Shown: positions 15,549 to 24,926, numbered from the stretch's first letter. The stretch is DNA of 34,128 bases from Candidatus Gastranaerophilales bacterium (GCA_944322865.1 CALUQJ010000014.1:1-34128); one strand, 5' to 3'. The notes: generated by a model not told the origin, from the sequence alone. Translations and numbers: made by a program.

Positions 15549-16619
15549 TTATTTTACTGACAATTCGCAGCACATTTGGCATGCCCCAAATACACGGGAT
15601 GCCTTTAAATTTTTCCGGAAACAGCGGTAATTAGGGAGATTGAAGGCATCCTTTAATGGCATCCCTTTTACATTACCGATTTTTTGAGAAAGGCATGGGT
15701 AAATATCCCCGCATGGATTTATCATCATATTGGAATAAGGGTATAAACAAGGTTTATAAATTTCCTTTACCGGCTTGTCCGCAGGTGTATTAAAAAACTC
15801 CTCTATTTTTGCAATCGGATCTTTTGCATATTCAAATTTCGGGGAAAAACGTATCTGAACTTTTGAATGTTTTTTTAAGGCTTCCAATTCTTTGTAAACC
15901 TCTTTAAAATGCGCCATATCAAAATATTTTTCTATCGGATAATTCCCGTTAAATTCAGGCACAAAGCGGTCAAATAATATTGAATTTTGTTTCAAATTGT
16001 TGTTCCGCAAAAAAGAAATTGATAAAAAATTAAACTTCATTTCATCACACATTTTGTAAAGTTTAACTAAATCATCAAGATTATTTTCAAGAACAATTGT
16101 TTTAATATCAACCATAGGACGCTTAGAGCGGGCATTCATTTTTTCAAAATTAGACATTATTTTGTCAAAAATTCCGGCTTTAGCTCTGTTTTTGTCGTGA
16201 TTATCTCCGTATCCGTCCAAAGACACAGATAAAAGCATCATCTTGGATTTTATAAAAGCATCTATTATTTCATCGTTTATCAGAATTCCGTTTGATACAA
16301 CATTTAATTTCCCGAAAGTTTTTTGGGCGGTTTTCATCAATATGTCAATGAAATCTTTGCGTATCAAAGGTTCTCCGCCAACAAGTGTTACAAAAGAGTA
16401 CCACGGTATCTGATCAATAATTTTAAACCACTCTTCTGTCGTAAGCTCATCTTTATCACGGGAATTTCCTACATAACAATACGGACACTGCAAATTGCAG
16501 CGATAGGTTAATTCGAAAAAATACCTCAATGGCATTAAAGCTTTACCTGAATTGGAGAGATAAGAAGGTAATGCATAAATATTTCGTCCGAGATCAAACA
16601 GATTTGACAAATTTCCCAT
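15549..16619 (-). CDS. Radical SAM/SPASM domain protein
   Basis: Radical SAM enzyme of unknown substrate. The 356 aa contain the [4Fe-4S]-SAM motif CNLQCPYC (Cys41, Cys45, Cys48), LVGGEPLIRKDF for SAM binding, and VSLDG. The C-terminal SPASM-type region has INPCGDIYPCLS and ends FGACQMCCELSVK (Cys347, 350, 351), implying auxiliary clusters. SPASM proteins often modify peptides or act in cofactor and sugar pathways, but no precursor peptide is convincing nearby. The start overlaps the end of the TrpD-like gene by 26 nt, with GAGGG 7 nt before the ATG, so the two are coupled. It is the last gene of its operon. Confidence 0.9.
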   Translation of the reverse strand: MGNLSNLFDLGRNIYALPSYLSNSGKALMPLRYFFELTYRCNLQCPYCYVGNSRDKDELTTEEWFKIIDQIPWYSFVTLVGGEPLIRKDFIDILMKTAQKTFGKLNVVSNGILINDEIIDAFIKSKMMLLSVSLDGYGDNHDKNRAKAGIFDKIMSNFEKMNARSKRPMVDIKTIVLENNLDDLVKLYKMCDEMKFNFLSISFLRNNNLKQNSILFDRFVPEFNGNYPIEKYFDMAHFKEVYKELEALKKHSKVQIRFSPKFEYAKDPIAKIEEFFNTPADKPVKEIYKPCLYPYSNMMINPCGDIYPCLSQKIGNVKGMPLKDAFNLPNYRCFRKNLKASRVFGACQMCCELSVK

Positions 16620-17613
16620 TTTCTAACCCTCTTAATATATTTAGTGCCTCTTGAGTTTTAATGCAGCTTTTTGCCTCTTCTATTCCCTCCAAAATACTTT
16701 TTACCTGTCCTGAAAGATAAATCATTGCCCCGGCATTTAGCAAGATAACATCAAGCATTGCTCCCTGTCTTTTATTTTCAAAAATTTCTGTTATAAATTT
16801 AGCATTCTCAGCTCCGTTACCGCCTTGAATTTCAGAAAGACTTGCACGTGACATTCCGAAATCTTCGGGTTTTACAAAGTATTCCTTAATCTCGCCGTTT
16901 TGCAATTCAAGAACTCTTGTTTCAGAGCATATACTTATTTCATCAAGATTTGGTTCAAGCCCGTTTACAACAAGTGCCCTGTCTGTCCCGAGTTTTTGCA
17001 ATGCATACGCTATTTGGTCACACATTTGATTTGATGAAACTCCAAGCAGTTGTGCATCAGGAAATGATGGATTTATCAATGGTCCTAAAAAATTGAATAT
17101 GGTTTTAATTCCGATTTGCCGGCGTATCGGATTATTAACACTTGCAAATTCATTAAAATACGGTGAATGAACAAATGTTATTCCGTTTTTATTAAAGCAT
17201 TCTAAAGCTTCTTCCGGCGTGCTCATAATATCTATCCCGAGAGCGCCTAAAAAATCAGTGCTTCCGCTTGCGCTTGTGATAGAAGAATTTGTTTGTTTAA
17301 TAACATTTACTCCGCAGGCACGTGCGACAATTGACGCAGAGGTTGAAATATTAATTGTTTTAGACAGGTCAGCGCCTGTACCGCAGCTGTCTACAACATA
17401 TTTATCAGTAATTACGCGTCTTGCGTAATTACGCATATTAGCGGCAAACGCATAAAATTCTTCTTTATTAACGCCTTTAGCTGTAACCGCAGTTAAAAAA
17501 GCTGCAATTTGCGCTTCAGACACCTCTTTGTGCGCAATACTATCAACGGCAAATTTTATTTCATCAAAGGATAAATCTTCCTTTGCCATTAATTTTTTCA
17601 ATAATGTTTTCAT
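16594..17613 (-). CDS. TrpD-like phosphoribosyltransferase (anthranilate phosphoribosyltransferase family), divergent substrate motif
   Basis: TrpD transfers phosphoribose from PRPP to anthranilate in tryptophan synthesis. The 339 aa keep the fold and PRPP/Mg2+ elements: CGTGAD (77-82), NIST (88-91), Lys106, Asn109, Arg164 in NPIRRQIGIKTIFNFLGPL, and the metal pair in LDE (223-225). The usual KHGNR substrate motif, however, reads KQTNS (106-110): His, Gly and Arg are replaced. It has no trpE, trpC or other trp neighbours; instead it lies 6 nt after a ZIP transporter and overlaps a radical SAM gene. It may be a true but divergent TrpD or a paralogue using another acceptor. I therefore withhold the trpD symbol. 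Confidence 0.85.
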   Translation of the reverse strand: MKTLLKKLMAKEDLSFDEIKFAVDSIAHKEVSEAQIAAFLTAVTAKGVNKEEFYAFAANMRNYARRVITDKYVVDSCGTGADLSKTINISTSASIVARACGVNVIKQTNSSITSASGSTDFLGALGIDIMSTPEEALECFNKNGITFVHSPYFNEFASVNNPIRRQIGIKTIFNFLGPLINPSFPDAQLLGVSSNQMCDQIAYALQKLGTDRALVVNGLEPNLDEISICSETRVLELQNGEIKEYFVKPEDFGMSRASLSEIQGGNGAENAKFITEIFENKRQGAMLDVILLNAGAMIYLSGQVKSILEGIEEAKSCIKTQEALNILRGLENGKFVKSV

Positions 17614-17619
17614 AATAAA

Positions 17620-18417
17620 TTATCCAATTAAAATTAAGCTTACCCATATAAAGAGCATGCCGGCAAAAATACCGACCATAGACAAATGCCAGTTTCCGTA
17701 TTCACGTGCAAGCGGCAAAAGTGTATCAAACGAAAGATAAATCATAATCCCGGCAACAGCAGCAAGCAGCATTCCTACCATAACCTGTGGTAAAAACAGA
17801 CTGAAAAGCAGCATGCCGACAAGTGCACCTACCGGCTCAGTTAATCCGGATAGTGCAGCATAAAGCATTGCATAACGTTTTTTACCTGTGACCTGATACA
17901 TTGGCAGTGCTACAGCTATACCTTCGGGAATATTGTGTATTGCAATAGCCACAGCAACCGACAATCCAAGTGTAAGATTTTGCGTTGCTGAGAGAAATGT
18001 TGCCATGCCTTCAGGAAAATTGTGTACACATATTGCAATAGCGGTAAACAATCCGGCGCGTTTGATTCTGTGTTTACACATACTATGCCCTTCCGGGTCT
18101 AGTAATTCATCTGGATCTATATGGTCTGGCAAGAAGTAGTCAATGAGCATTGCAATGCCGACACCGAGAATAAATCCGAGTAAAACCAGCCATTCATGTA
18201 TATGCGGAAAATTAACAGAAAGCATTTTCCCTGCTTCCGGAATAATATCGGTAAATGAAAGAAATATCATTACACCGGCAGAAAAACCGAGTCCTACGGA
18301 AAGTGCTTTCAGATTATCTTTTTTAACTACAAATGCTATACCGGCGCCTATTGCCGTTGTTAAACCGGCTAAAAGCGTCATTGTCATCGCAGTTCCAAAA
18401 TTTTGCGGTAAATCCAT
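17620..18417 (-). CDS. zupT: ZIP-family divalent metal transporter (ZupT/GufA-like)
   Basis: Inner-membrane importer of zinc and possibly iron or manganese. The 265 aa contain about eight hydrophobic segments and the two ZIP metal-site helices with CVHNFPEGMATF and AIAIHNIPEGIAVALP, whose His, Asn and Glu residues build the binuclear metal site. A cytoplasmic loop DHIDPDELLDPEGHSMCKHR offers extra His and acidic ligands. GGAGG lies 8 nt before the ATG. It is first in the tight operon with the TrpD-like and radical SAM genes; metal supply for the iron-sulphur enzyme is a possible link, but only inference. Confidence 0.9.
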   Translation of the reverse strand: MDLPQNFGTAMTMTLLAGLTTAIGAGIAFVVKKDNLKALSVGLGFSAGVMIFLSFTDIIPEAGKMLSVNFPHIHEWLVLLGFILGVGIAMLIDYFLPDHIDPDELLDPEGHSMCKHRIKRAGLFTAIAICVHNFPEGMATFLSATQNLTLGLSVAVAIAIHNIPEGIAVALPMYQVTGKKRYAMLYAALSGLTEPVGALVGMLLFSLFLPQVMVGMLLAAVAGIMIYLSFDTLLPLAREYGNWHLSMVGIFAGMLFIWVSLILIG

Positions 18418-18488
18418 TATCTAAACCTCCGCAAATATATTATCACAAAAAAGTTTTACATTGTGAGTTAAAACTCAATACCTCAAAT

Positions 18489-19493
18489 TTATGCTCTGTC
18501 CCAGCGGCCGCAGGTTCCGCCCCAGCGTGCGATAATATTTCCTTTAATATCTTTTATCTTGTCGACATGTTGAACTTCATCCACGCCTTCTACAATAGTA
18601 ATTACCTCACAGTTATTAGAGCATCCGTTGCATTCACAAGTGATAGAGGAAAAATGCATTTCACCGACTTCCCAACCCTTGAATTTGGTCGGTGTTTCTG
18701 TATACTGGTGGTTTTCCATTGCAAGAAGAGCAGCCCCTATTGCACCCATTGTCTGATGATTTTCCGGAACAACAACCTTGTGCCCGAGAGCTTCTTCAAA
18801 CGCTTTTACCATGCCGGAATTTGTTGCGACGCCGCCCTGGAATGAAAATACTGGCAGCAACTCTTTTCCTAATGCCAGATTACTCAAATAATTACGCACA
18901 AGCGCCTGACATAGTCCGTACAGTAGATCTTCAACCGGGTAGCCTAATTGTTGTTTATGTATCAAATCACTTTCGGCAAAAACACCGCATCGACCTGCTA
19001 TACGCGCAGGATTGGTTGATTTTAATGCTGTAGCGCCAAAATCCTGTATTGGAACATTTAATCTGTTTGCCTGCTGGTCAAGAAAACTTCCTGTTCCTGC
19101 TGCACACACGGTATTCATAGCAAAATCAGTTACAATACCGTCACGAAGAATAATGATTTTGCTGTCCTGACCGCCTATCTCAAGAATTGTCTGTACTCCC
19201 GGAACATTAATACTTGCCGCAACAGCGTGTGCTGTAATTTCGTTTTTAATAATATCAGCACCTACAAGCGCACCGGCTAAGTTTCGTCCGGAGCCTGTTG
19301 TTCCTACTCCTTGAACATCATAATCTGTAATCGCTTTTTTTAAAAGTTCTCTTAATCCTGTCTGAACAGCTATAACCGGCTTGCCGGCTGTTCTCAACAT
19401 ATAACTGTCTACATATTTACCTTTTTCATCGACTAATGCGAGTTTAGTTGTTACTGACCCGACATCTATCCCTAAGTATACTGTTAAACTCAT
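18489..19493 (-). CDS. BadF/BadG/HgdC-type acyl-CoA dehydratase activase
   Basis: ASKHA-fold ATPase that injects an electron into 2-hydroxyacyl-CoA dehydratase or benzoyl-CoA reductase-like partners via a [4Fe-4S] cluster shared by the dimer. The 334 aa show the phosphate-binding loop GIDVGSVTTK (8-17), VGTTGSGRNLAG, EIGGQDSK, and the two cluster cysteines Cys130 (TVCAAGTGSF) and Cys169 (GRCGVFAESD). A further Cys-rich segment CECNGCSNNCEV follows the ATPase core near residue 290. No dehydratase partner is adjacent, so its substrate enzyme is unknown. The family is typical of anaerobes. AAGGG precedes the ATG. Confidence 0.92.
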   Translation of the reverse strand: MSLTVYLGIDVGSVTTKLALVDEKGKYVDSYMLRTAGKPVIAVQTGLRELLKKAITDYDVQGVGTTGSGRNLAGALVGADIIKNEITAHAVAASINVPGVQTILEIGGQDSKIIILRDGIVTDFAMNTVCAAGTGSFLDQQANRLNVPIQDFGATALKSTNPARIAGRCGVFAESDLIHKQQLGYPVEDLLYGLCQALVRNYLSNLALGKELLPVFSFQGGVATNSGMVKAFEEALGHKVVVPENHQTMGAIGAALLAMENHQYTETPTKFKGWEVGEMHFSSITCECNGCSNNCEVITIVEGVDEVQHVDKIKDIKGNIIARWGGTCGRWDRA

Positions 19494-19547
19494 ATTTATC
19501 CCTTTTTCTTTATATTCCTGCTAATGATTTTAACACAAAAAATATCT

Positions 19548-22500
19548 TTATGCTGCATCAAGCGAACGGATATCAATATCTATTCTGTCTTGAAATTTAT
19601 GTTTAAGTGTATTTACAAGCTCATTTGATGAATTAACCCAGAACATAGAAGCTGTTAATACCTTATGTTCACCGCTGTCATCTTTTATTTTGAATGCAAC
19701 AGGATCAGAGCCGGCATTTTTGCAGAGTGTATTTTTGAGCATTACCAGTTCTTCAAATTTTATATCATCCAGCAATTCAATAGTAAATATATTGGAGTTA
19801 TCAACAGTTTTAACTGTATCTACAATTATAACCGGTGGTTCATCTTCTGATCTGCGGCTGATTTTACCCGAAATTATTACACGCTGTTCATTTTGTAAAT
19901 ATGTTCCGTATTCTGCAAGTTTTGTATTAAAAGTAATAGTTTCGACCTTGCCCGTCAAATCCTCAACAGTACAGAATTTTATAAACTTTGTCGGATCTTT
20001 TTTGGTAGGAATTTGTTTGCAGGCAGTAATCAAACCGCATATTGTAACAACTTTATCGTTAGGTTGTTCTGCGAGTTCAGATATCTTATGCGTCATCAAA
20101 AACGGCAGTTTATCTCTGATGGTTGAAAGTGGGTGGCTTGATACATAAAATCCTAAAAATTCTTTTTCAAACATTTGTAACTGTCTTGCGTCAAATTCTT
20201 CATCACTTCCTGCAAGTTGAAATTCATTATAACCGATGTCGTTATCTTCGCCCAATCCTGCAAAAAGGCTCACCTGACCGAGAGCTTTAGCCTGATTTTC
20301 GCGGTTTGCGGTTGCAACTATATATTCAAGATTTTCTAAAAGCTGCTTACGGCTTTTTTCGATTGTTCCGAACGCACCAGCTTTGATTAAACCTTCCATA
20401 ACTCGTTTGTTACTGCATTTTGAATCAACGCGTTTGCAAAAATCATAGATAGATTTAAATTCGCCGTTAGCTTCGCGTTCTGCCAGAATAGCTTCCACAA
20501 CAGCTTCACCAACCTGTTTAATGGAGGCAAGTCCGAATCTTATATTGTTCCCGTCAGGTGTAAATTCCGCATAAGATTTATTGATATCCGGAGGCATTAC
20601 CTGAATACCGAATTTCAAAGCTTCTTCAATGTATAATTGTGTTTTATCCTGATCACCTGATACACTTGATAAAATTGAGGCAAGGTATTCCTGCGGGTAG
20701 TGACATTTGAGATAAGCTGTCTGATAAGCAACAAACGCATAAGCAGCAGAGTGTGACCTGTTAAAGCAGTAAGACGCGAATTTCTCAATCTGTTCAAACA
20801 ATGCTGCCGCATCTTTTGATTCCATGCCGTGCCGTGCTGCACCTTCAATAAACTTACCTTTTTGCTGCGCCATTTCATCAAGCTTTTTCTTACCCATCAT
20901 ACGGCGAACCATGTCCGCTTGTCCTAAGGTGTAGTCGGCTAATACCTGGAACACTTGCATAATCTGTTCTTGATATACAATTGTGCCATATGTATCTTTC
21001 AAGACAGGTTCGAGAAGAGGATGTGCATACTTAATTTCCTGGCGTCCATGTTTTCTTTCAACAAAGTCCTGTACCATGCCGGATTCCAAAGGACCCGGTC
21101 TGAACAGTGCAACAAGAGCGCCTAAATCTTCAAACACGTCAGGACGTAAATCCTTAACCAGTTTTTTCATACCGGAAGATTCAAGCTGGAAAACTCCGTC
21201 TGTTTCGCCTGTTATAAGCATGTCATAAGTGGGTTTATCATCCAGCGGAATTCTATTTATATCAAACTCAATTCCTTTTGTCTTTTTGAGCAGTTTCATA
21301 GTCTTATGTATCATTGTAAGAGTACGTAAGCCCAAAAAGTCCATTTTTAAAAGCCCAAGCTTTTCAAGGTCAGCCATAGGATATTCGGTTACAATAATAC
21401 CGTCTTTTGAAGGCTGAACAGGAACTATTTCGTTTAAAGGTTTATGCGCGATGATGACACCAGCCGCGTGGGTACCTGTATTGTTTTTTATGCCTTCAAT
21501 ACAGCGTGACATATCAACAAGTTTTTTAACGTCTGGATCTTCATCATACAACTTTTTAAGTTCCATGCCGTCAAGCATTGCATCATCAATATGAGCTTTG
21601 GGTTCATTCGGAATTAATGCAGAAAGCTGGTTGCTTCTTGCAAACGGAATATCAAGAACGCGGGCAACCCCTTTCATAGCTGCTTTTGCTGCATAAGTAC
21701 CGAATGTGATAATCTGGCATACTTTATCTTCACCGTATTTTTTAGATACGTAATCAATAACTTCACCACGTCTTTCGATACAGAAGTCAATATCGACATC
21801 AGGCATACTGTAGCGTTCCGGATTCAAAAATCTTTCAAACAATAAGTGGTGGCGAATCGGATCAAGATCGGTAATTTCCAGCGCATAAGCAACAACAGAT
21901 CCGGCAGCTGATCCACGTCCCGGTCCGACCGGAATATCATGGGTTTTGGCAAAGTGAACAAAATCCCAAGTAATCAAAAAGTATGCTGAAAATCCCATCT
22001 GTTCAATGATACCGAGTTCATATTTAACACGATCTTCGATCTCCTGAGGGATGTCGCCGTAACGTTTTTTTAGCCCTTCATGAACTTTTAAATCAAGATA
22101 ACTTTCAACTGTGTGTCCCGGTGGAACTTCGTAATGCGGCAGAGGGCTTTTGCCCATTTCCAGAATAAGGTGGCATTTTTCTGCAACTTCGACCGTATTT
22201 TGAATGCATTCATCAAACATTGCACTGTCCATCCAACGGAAGCTGTCACGTAATTCCTCAGGTGTTTTTACATAAAATTCATTATTCGGAAAATGAAATC
22301 TGTTCGGTTCATTTTTGAGAGCGTTTGTCTGTAAACATAACAGTGTGTCATGCCAGTCGGCATCTTCTTTGCGCAAATAGTGAGAATCGTTTGTGATAAT
22401 CATTTTAATGCCGAGTTCTGATGCAAGTTTTATTAAATCAGGATTTGTACGTTTTTGTTCTTCAAGTCCATGGTCTTGTAGTTCAATGTAATAATCATCG

Positions 22501-23006
22501 CCGAATAAATCTTTATACTTTTGAGCTGTAGCTTTAGCTGCTGCATAATCATTTTTAAGCAAATTTTGCAGCACTTCTCCGCCAAGGCATGCTGATGCGC
22601 AAATCAGACCTTCTGAATACTTTTGAAGAAGCTCAAAATTTATACGCGGTTTGTAATACATGCCTTCACAATGCGCAATTGATACAAGTTTTACAAGGTT
22701 CATGTACCCTGTTTTATCTTTTGCGAGAAGCACAAGGTGATACAGAGGATTGTGTGATGAATCTTTTTCGTGAATATCTCTGTCATGCACATAAAACTCA
22801 CAGCCGATTATTGCTTTTACTCCGAGTTCTTTTGCTGTTCTGTAAAATTCGATTGCAGAATACATTACCCCGTGATCAGTTATTGCAACAGCAGGCATGT
22901 TGTTTTCTTTTGCAAATTCACACAGTGCTTTGACTTTTATTGCACCGTCTAGCAAAGAATATTCACTATGCAGATGTAATGGCACGTATTGTGTATTTTT
23001 ATCCAT
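19548..23006 (-). CDS. dnaE: DNA polymerase III alpha subunit
   Basis: Replicative polymerase. The 1152 aa begin with the PHP domain (VPLHLHSEYSLLDGAIKV, AITDHGVMYSA), followed by palm motifs GPGRGSAAGS and PDVDIDFC with catalytic Asp residues, FQLESSGMKKLVKDLRPD, FRPGPLESGMV, YQEQIMQVFQ, the helix-hairpin-helix region and an OB-fold (VVTICGLITACKQIPTKKDP). Size and order fit DnaE1. A GTG two codons upstream (23012) is also possible; neither start has a strong ribosome site and I prefer the ATG. It lies 42 nt downstream of two WYL regulators on the same strand, a suggestive link with DNA-damage control. Confidence 0.97.
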   Translation of the reverse strand: MDKNTQYVPLHLHSEYSLLDGAIKVKALCEFAKENNMPAVAITDHGVMYSAIEFYRTAKELGVKAIIGCEFYVHDRDIHEKDSSHNPLYHLVLLAKDKTGYMNLVKLVSIAHCEGMYYKPRINFELLQKYSEGLICASACLGGEVLQNLLKNDYAAAKATAQKYKDLFGDDYYIELQDHGLEEQKRTNPDLIKLASELGIKMIITNDSHYLRKEDADWHDTLLCLQTNALKNEPNRFHFPNNEFYVKTPEELRDSFRWMDSAMFDECIQNTVEVAEKCHLILEMGKSPLPHYEVPPGHTVESYLDLKVHEGLKKRYGDIPQEIEDRVKYELGIIEQMGFSAYFLITWDFVHFAKTHDIPVGPGRGSAAGSVVAYALEITDLDPIRHHLLFERFLNPERYSMPDVDIDFCIERRGEVIDYVSKKYGEDKVCQIITFGTYAAKAAMKGVARVLDIPFARSNQLSALIPNEPKAHIDDAMLDGMELKKLYDEDPDVKKLVDMSRCIEGIKNNTGTHAAGVIIAHKPLNEIVPVQPSKDGIIVTEYPMADLEKLGLLKMDFLGLRTLTMIHKTMKLLKKTKGIEFDINRIPLDDKPTYDMLITGETDGVFQLESSGMKKLVKDLRPDVFEDLGALVALFRPGPLESGMVQDFVERKHGRQEIKYAHPLLEPVLKDTYGTIVYQEQIMQVFQVLADYTLGQADMVRRMMGKKKLDEMAQQKGKFIEGAARHGMESKDAAALFEQIEKFASYCFNRSHSAAYAFVAYQTAYLKCHYPQEYLASILSSVSGDQDKTQLYIEEALKFGIQVMPPDINKSYAEFTPDGNNIRFGLASIKQVGEAVVEAILAEREANGEFKSIYDFCKRVDSKCSNKRVMEGLIKAGAFGTIEKSRKQLLENLEYIVATANRENQAKALGQVSLFAGLGEDNDIGYNEFQLAGSDEEFDARQLQMFEKEFLGFYVSSHPLSTIRDKLPFLMTHKISELAEQPNDKVVTICGLITACKQIPTKKDPTKFIKFCTVEDLTGKVETITFNTKLAEYGTYLQNEQRVIISGKISRRSEDEPPVIIVDTVKTVDNSNIFTIELLDDIKFEELVMLKNTLCKNAGSDPVAFKIKDDSGEHKVLTASMFWVNSSNELVNTLKHKFQDRIDIDIRSLDAA

Positions 23007-23048
23007 AAGCACATGCTAGCATAGTGAATATCAAATTTAAATAAAATA

Positions 23049-23975
23049 TTACGAATAATTTGCGATTGTTTTATCCAGAAGTTCTTTCATCTGTTCTTTT
23101 ACAGCAATTGGTGTGCACACTGTACAATTTGTACCGTATCGCATTAATCTGTGTAAAAGAGATGAAACGTCTTCATTTGTGTTGACAACAATTAAATTGC
23201 CTCTTGAATCAGTACCTTTTGAATACTCATTTGTTCTGAGCTTGTAATTTTGCGCAAGACGACCGCGTAATTTGAAAACAATAGACGTTGTATTCATAGC
23301 AGGCATGCCTGATTTTTGAGGTGATTGAACAACTGAACGTATACTGTCAAGCGGAATATCATACAATTGAGAATCTCTGTTATTATACAATTTTATCAGC
23401 GCTTTACGCTTTTCAAAAATAAGATCCAGAGGTTTACCAGTAACTTTCATTTCGTCTTTTCCGTTTTCGGTGTAAGTTACTTCCAAAATTTGGTTCTCTT
23501 CAATATATTTTTCAAATTCATCAAATTTTTCTTTTAATTTTTTAAAGTAAAAAGAAAAATCAAACTCATCATCAGTTGCTAATTCTGTTGCAATCTGCTG
23601 CGTTTCTGAATCGTAACGTATTTCCAGGGCACTTATAAATTTATCAAAACTTTTCAATGCACGTTCAGACAGAATTAATTTTGCGCAGCTTTTGAACTTT
23701 TGAATTGCTTCGAGTTCTTCTCTTGTGAAATTGTATGTGTAAGGCAAATTAAACGCACGGTATTTGTCCTTATTCTTTTCCACATGTATTCCGAATACTT
23801 TAAGGCTGTTTAAGTATTTGCATAGGTTTACATTGGCATTATTCGGTGAAACCTTGTCATCCATAAAAATATGCAAAACATCTTTGAAATCAGCTTCCCC
23901 TTGATATAACAAAGAAAGCAGCTGGAACATTTTAATTCCGGAATCGTTATATTTTACAGAGAGTTCTTTAGTCAT
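23049..23975 (-). CDS. WYL-domain transcriptional regulator (second of a PafBC-like pair)
   Basis: The 308 aa start with a winged-helix-like region (DSGIKMFQLLSLLYQGEADF, YLNSLKVFGIHVEKNKDKYR), continue with a helical linker, and contain a degenerate WYL domain (VTGKPLDLIFEKRKALIKLY then LYDIPLDSIRSV) and a WCX-like C-terminus. The ATG at 23975 is preferred, because GAGGAG is 7 nt upstream; an ATG two codons earlier would be only 1 nt from it. The start overlaps the stop of the upstream WYL gene by 8 nt. PafB/PafC pairs respond to DNA damage in actinobacteria, probably by sensing single-stranded DNA; the same role here is inferred. Confidence 0.85.
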   Translation of the reverse strand: MTKELSVKYNDSGIKMFQLLSLLYQGEADFKDVLHIFMDDKVSPNNANVNLCKYLNSLKVFGIHVEKNKDKYRAFNLPYTYNFTREELEAIQKFKSCAKLILSERALKSFDKFISALEIRYDSETQQIATELATDDEFDFSFYFKKLKEKFDEFEKYIEENQILEVTYTENGKDEMKVTGKPLDLIFEKRKALIKLYNNRDSQLYDIPLDSIRSVVQSPQKSGMPAMNTTSIVFKLRGRLAQNYKLRTNEYSKGTDSRGNLIVVNTNEDVSSLLHRLMRYGTNCTVCTPIAVKEQMKELLDKTIANYS

Positions 23976-24909
23976 TGTCATACTCCTCTCTCATTTCTTT
24001 AAGTTGTTCTACAAAAGTCTTTTTAAATTCCTCCGGTTCAACAACCACACACAATGCACCATGCTCAAGCAGACGCTGGTTTATATAGAACATATTGTTG
24101 CCGGTTATAGAGATAACAGCATAATCTTTCCCTGCTTCAAGAAGTTTTTCTTCCGGAAGAAGTTCAGGAGCATGCCCGCCTGTCATTAACTTGTAAGTTA
24201 CAGTAACTTCTTTATTGCCTTCAAATTTTTCATCAGGATCTTTAATTTCGAGTATCGCAGTTATCCTGTTAACCTGAAAATCAGTATCCTGATTGTATTC
24301 AAAACCAGAAGCTTTTATATAGAGTTTGCCGCTGTTATAAACAAGGCGCTTAGCAATCATTTTTATATCTTTAATACCTGAGCGCGGAGAGTTATATGCT
24401 ACTGTAATTTGTTTGTGAGCTCTACAGCAGTATAACAGAGTATCTACTAACTGTTGGTTTTCTTTTTTCAGCACAGATGCTTTTTTGTATTCTTCTACAA
24501 ATTCCGGATCGTCAATGTAGTTTGTTAATTTCATAAGCAGTCTGTCAAGTTCAATAATTTCTTCAGCAGAAAGATTTTTTGTAAGTGTCTTATAGATCTT
24601 TATTACAGATTTCTTTTGTTCTGCTGTTAGTTTTAATTTGAAAGGATTTTCAGTAATCCAGTATTTTGAAACCCCATCCTGTCTTATTCTTTTAATATGG
24701 CAGCCTACGCGTTTAAAAGAGTTCATGTAAACACGCATTGTATCCATTGAAAACTTTTCTCTTACATACGGCTGGTTTTCAAAATATTCTTTTACATCTA
24801 AGTAAGATTTAGGTCCTTCGGTCAGCAGTGAGAACATTATCAATGTCTTGTAACCTGTGAAGGACATCAAGTTGTAACTAATAGTATCGTTTCTTAAAAA
24901 TTCTTTCAT
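23968..24909 (-). CDS. WYL-domain transcriptional regulator (first of a PafBC-like pair)
   Basis: The 313 aa have a winged HTH-like N-terminus (FTGYKTLIMFSLLTEGPKSY, YMNSFKRVGCHIKRIRQDGV), a helical connector, and a WYL domain ending in the diagnostic pattern AKRLVYNSGKLYIKASGFEY with FQVNRITAILEI, where ligand-contacting Tyr and Arg residues are expected. A WCX-like C-terminal domain follows (TVTYKLMTGGHAPELLPEEK, LLEHGALCVVVEPEEF). It resembles its neighbour in architecture, though the sequences differ widely, as in PafB/PafC. AAGGAG is close to the ATG and a promoter lies just upstream. First gene of a WYL-WYL-dnaE unit. Confidence 0.87.
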   Translation of the reverse strand: MKEFLRNDTISYNLMSFTGYKTLIMFSLLTEGPKSYLDVKEYFENQPYVREKFSMDTMRVYMNSFKRVGCHIKRIRQDGVSKYWITENPFKLKLTAEQKKSVIKIYKTLTKNLSAEEIIELDRLLMKLTNYIDDPEFVEEYKKASVLKKENQQLVDTLLYCCRAHKQITVAYNSPRSGIKDIKMIAKRLVYNSGKLYIKASGFEYNQDTDFQVNRITAILEIKDPDEKFEGNKEVTVTYKLMTGGHAPELLPEEKLLEAGKDYAVISITGNNMFYINQRLLEHGALCVVVEPEEFKKTFVEQLKEMREEYDND

Positions 24910-24926
24910 ATGATCTCCTTAAAAAT

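Noticed and set aside
15334-15582. Cys-rich 82-aa reading frame on the minus strand after the radical SAM gene, considered as a RiPP precursor
   Set aside because: It starts inside the radical SAM 3' end without a ribosome site and runs through the long terminator palindrome, whose symmetry explains the repeated Cys/Val/Thr codons.
18333-18845. Long plus-strand open frame (170 codons) across the zupT/activase junction
   Set aside because: It is antisense to two clear genes and shows no family features.
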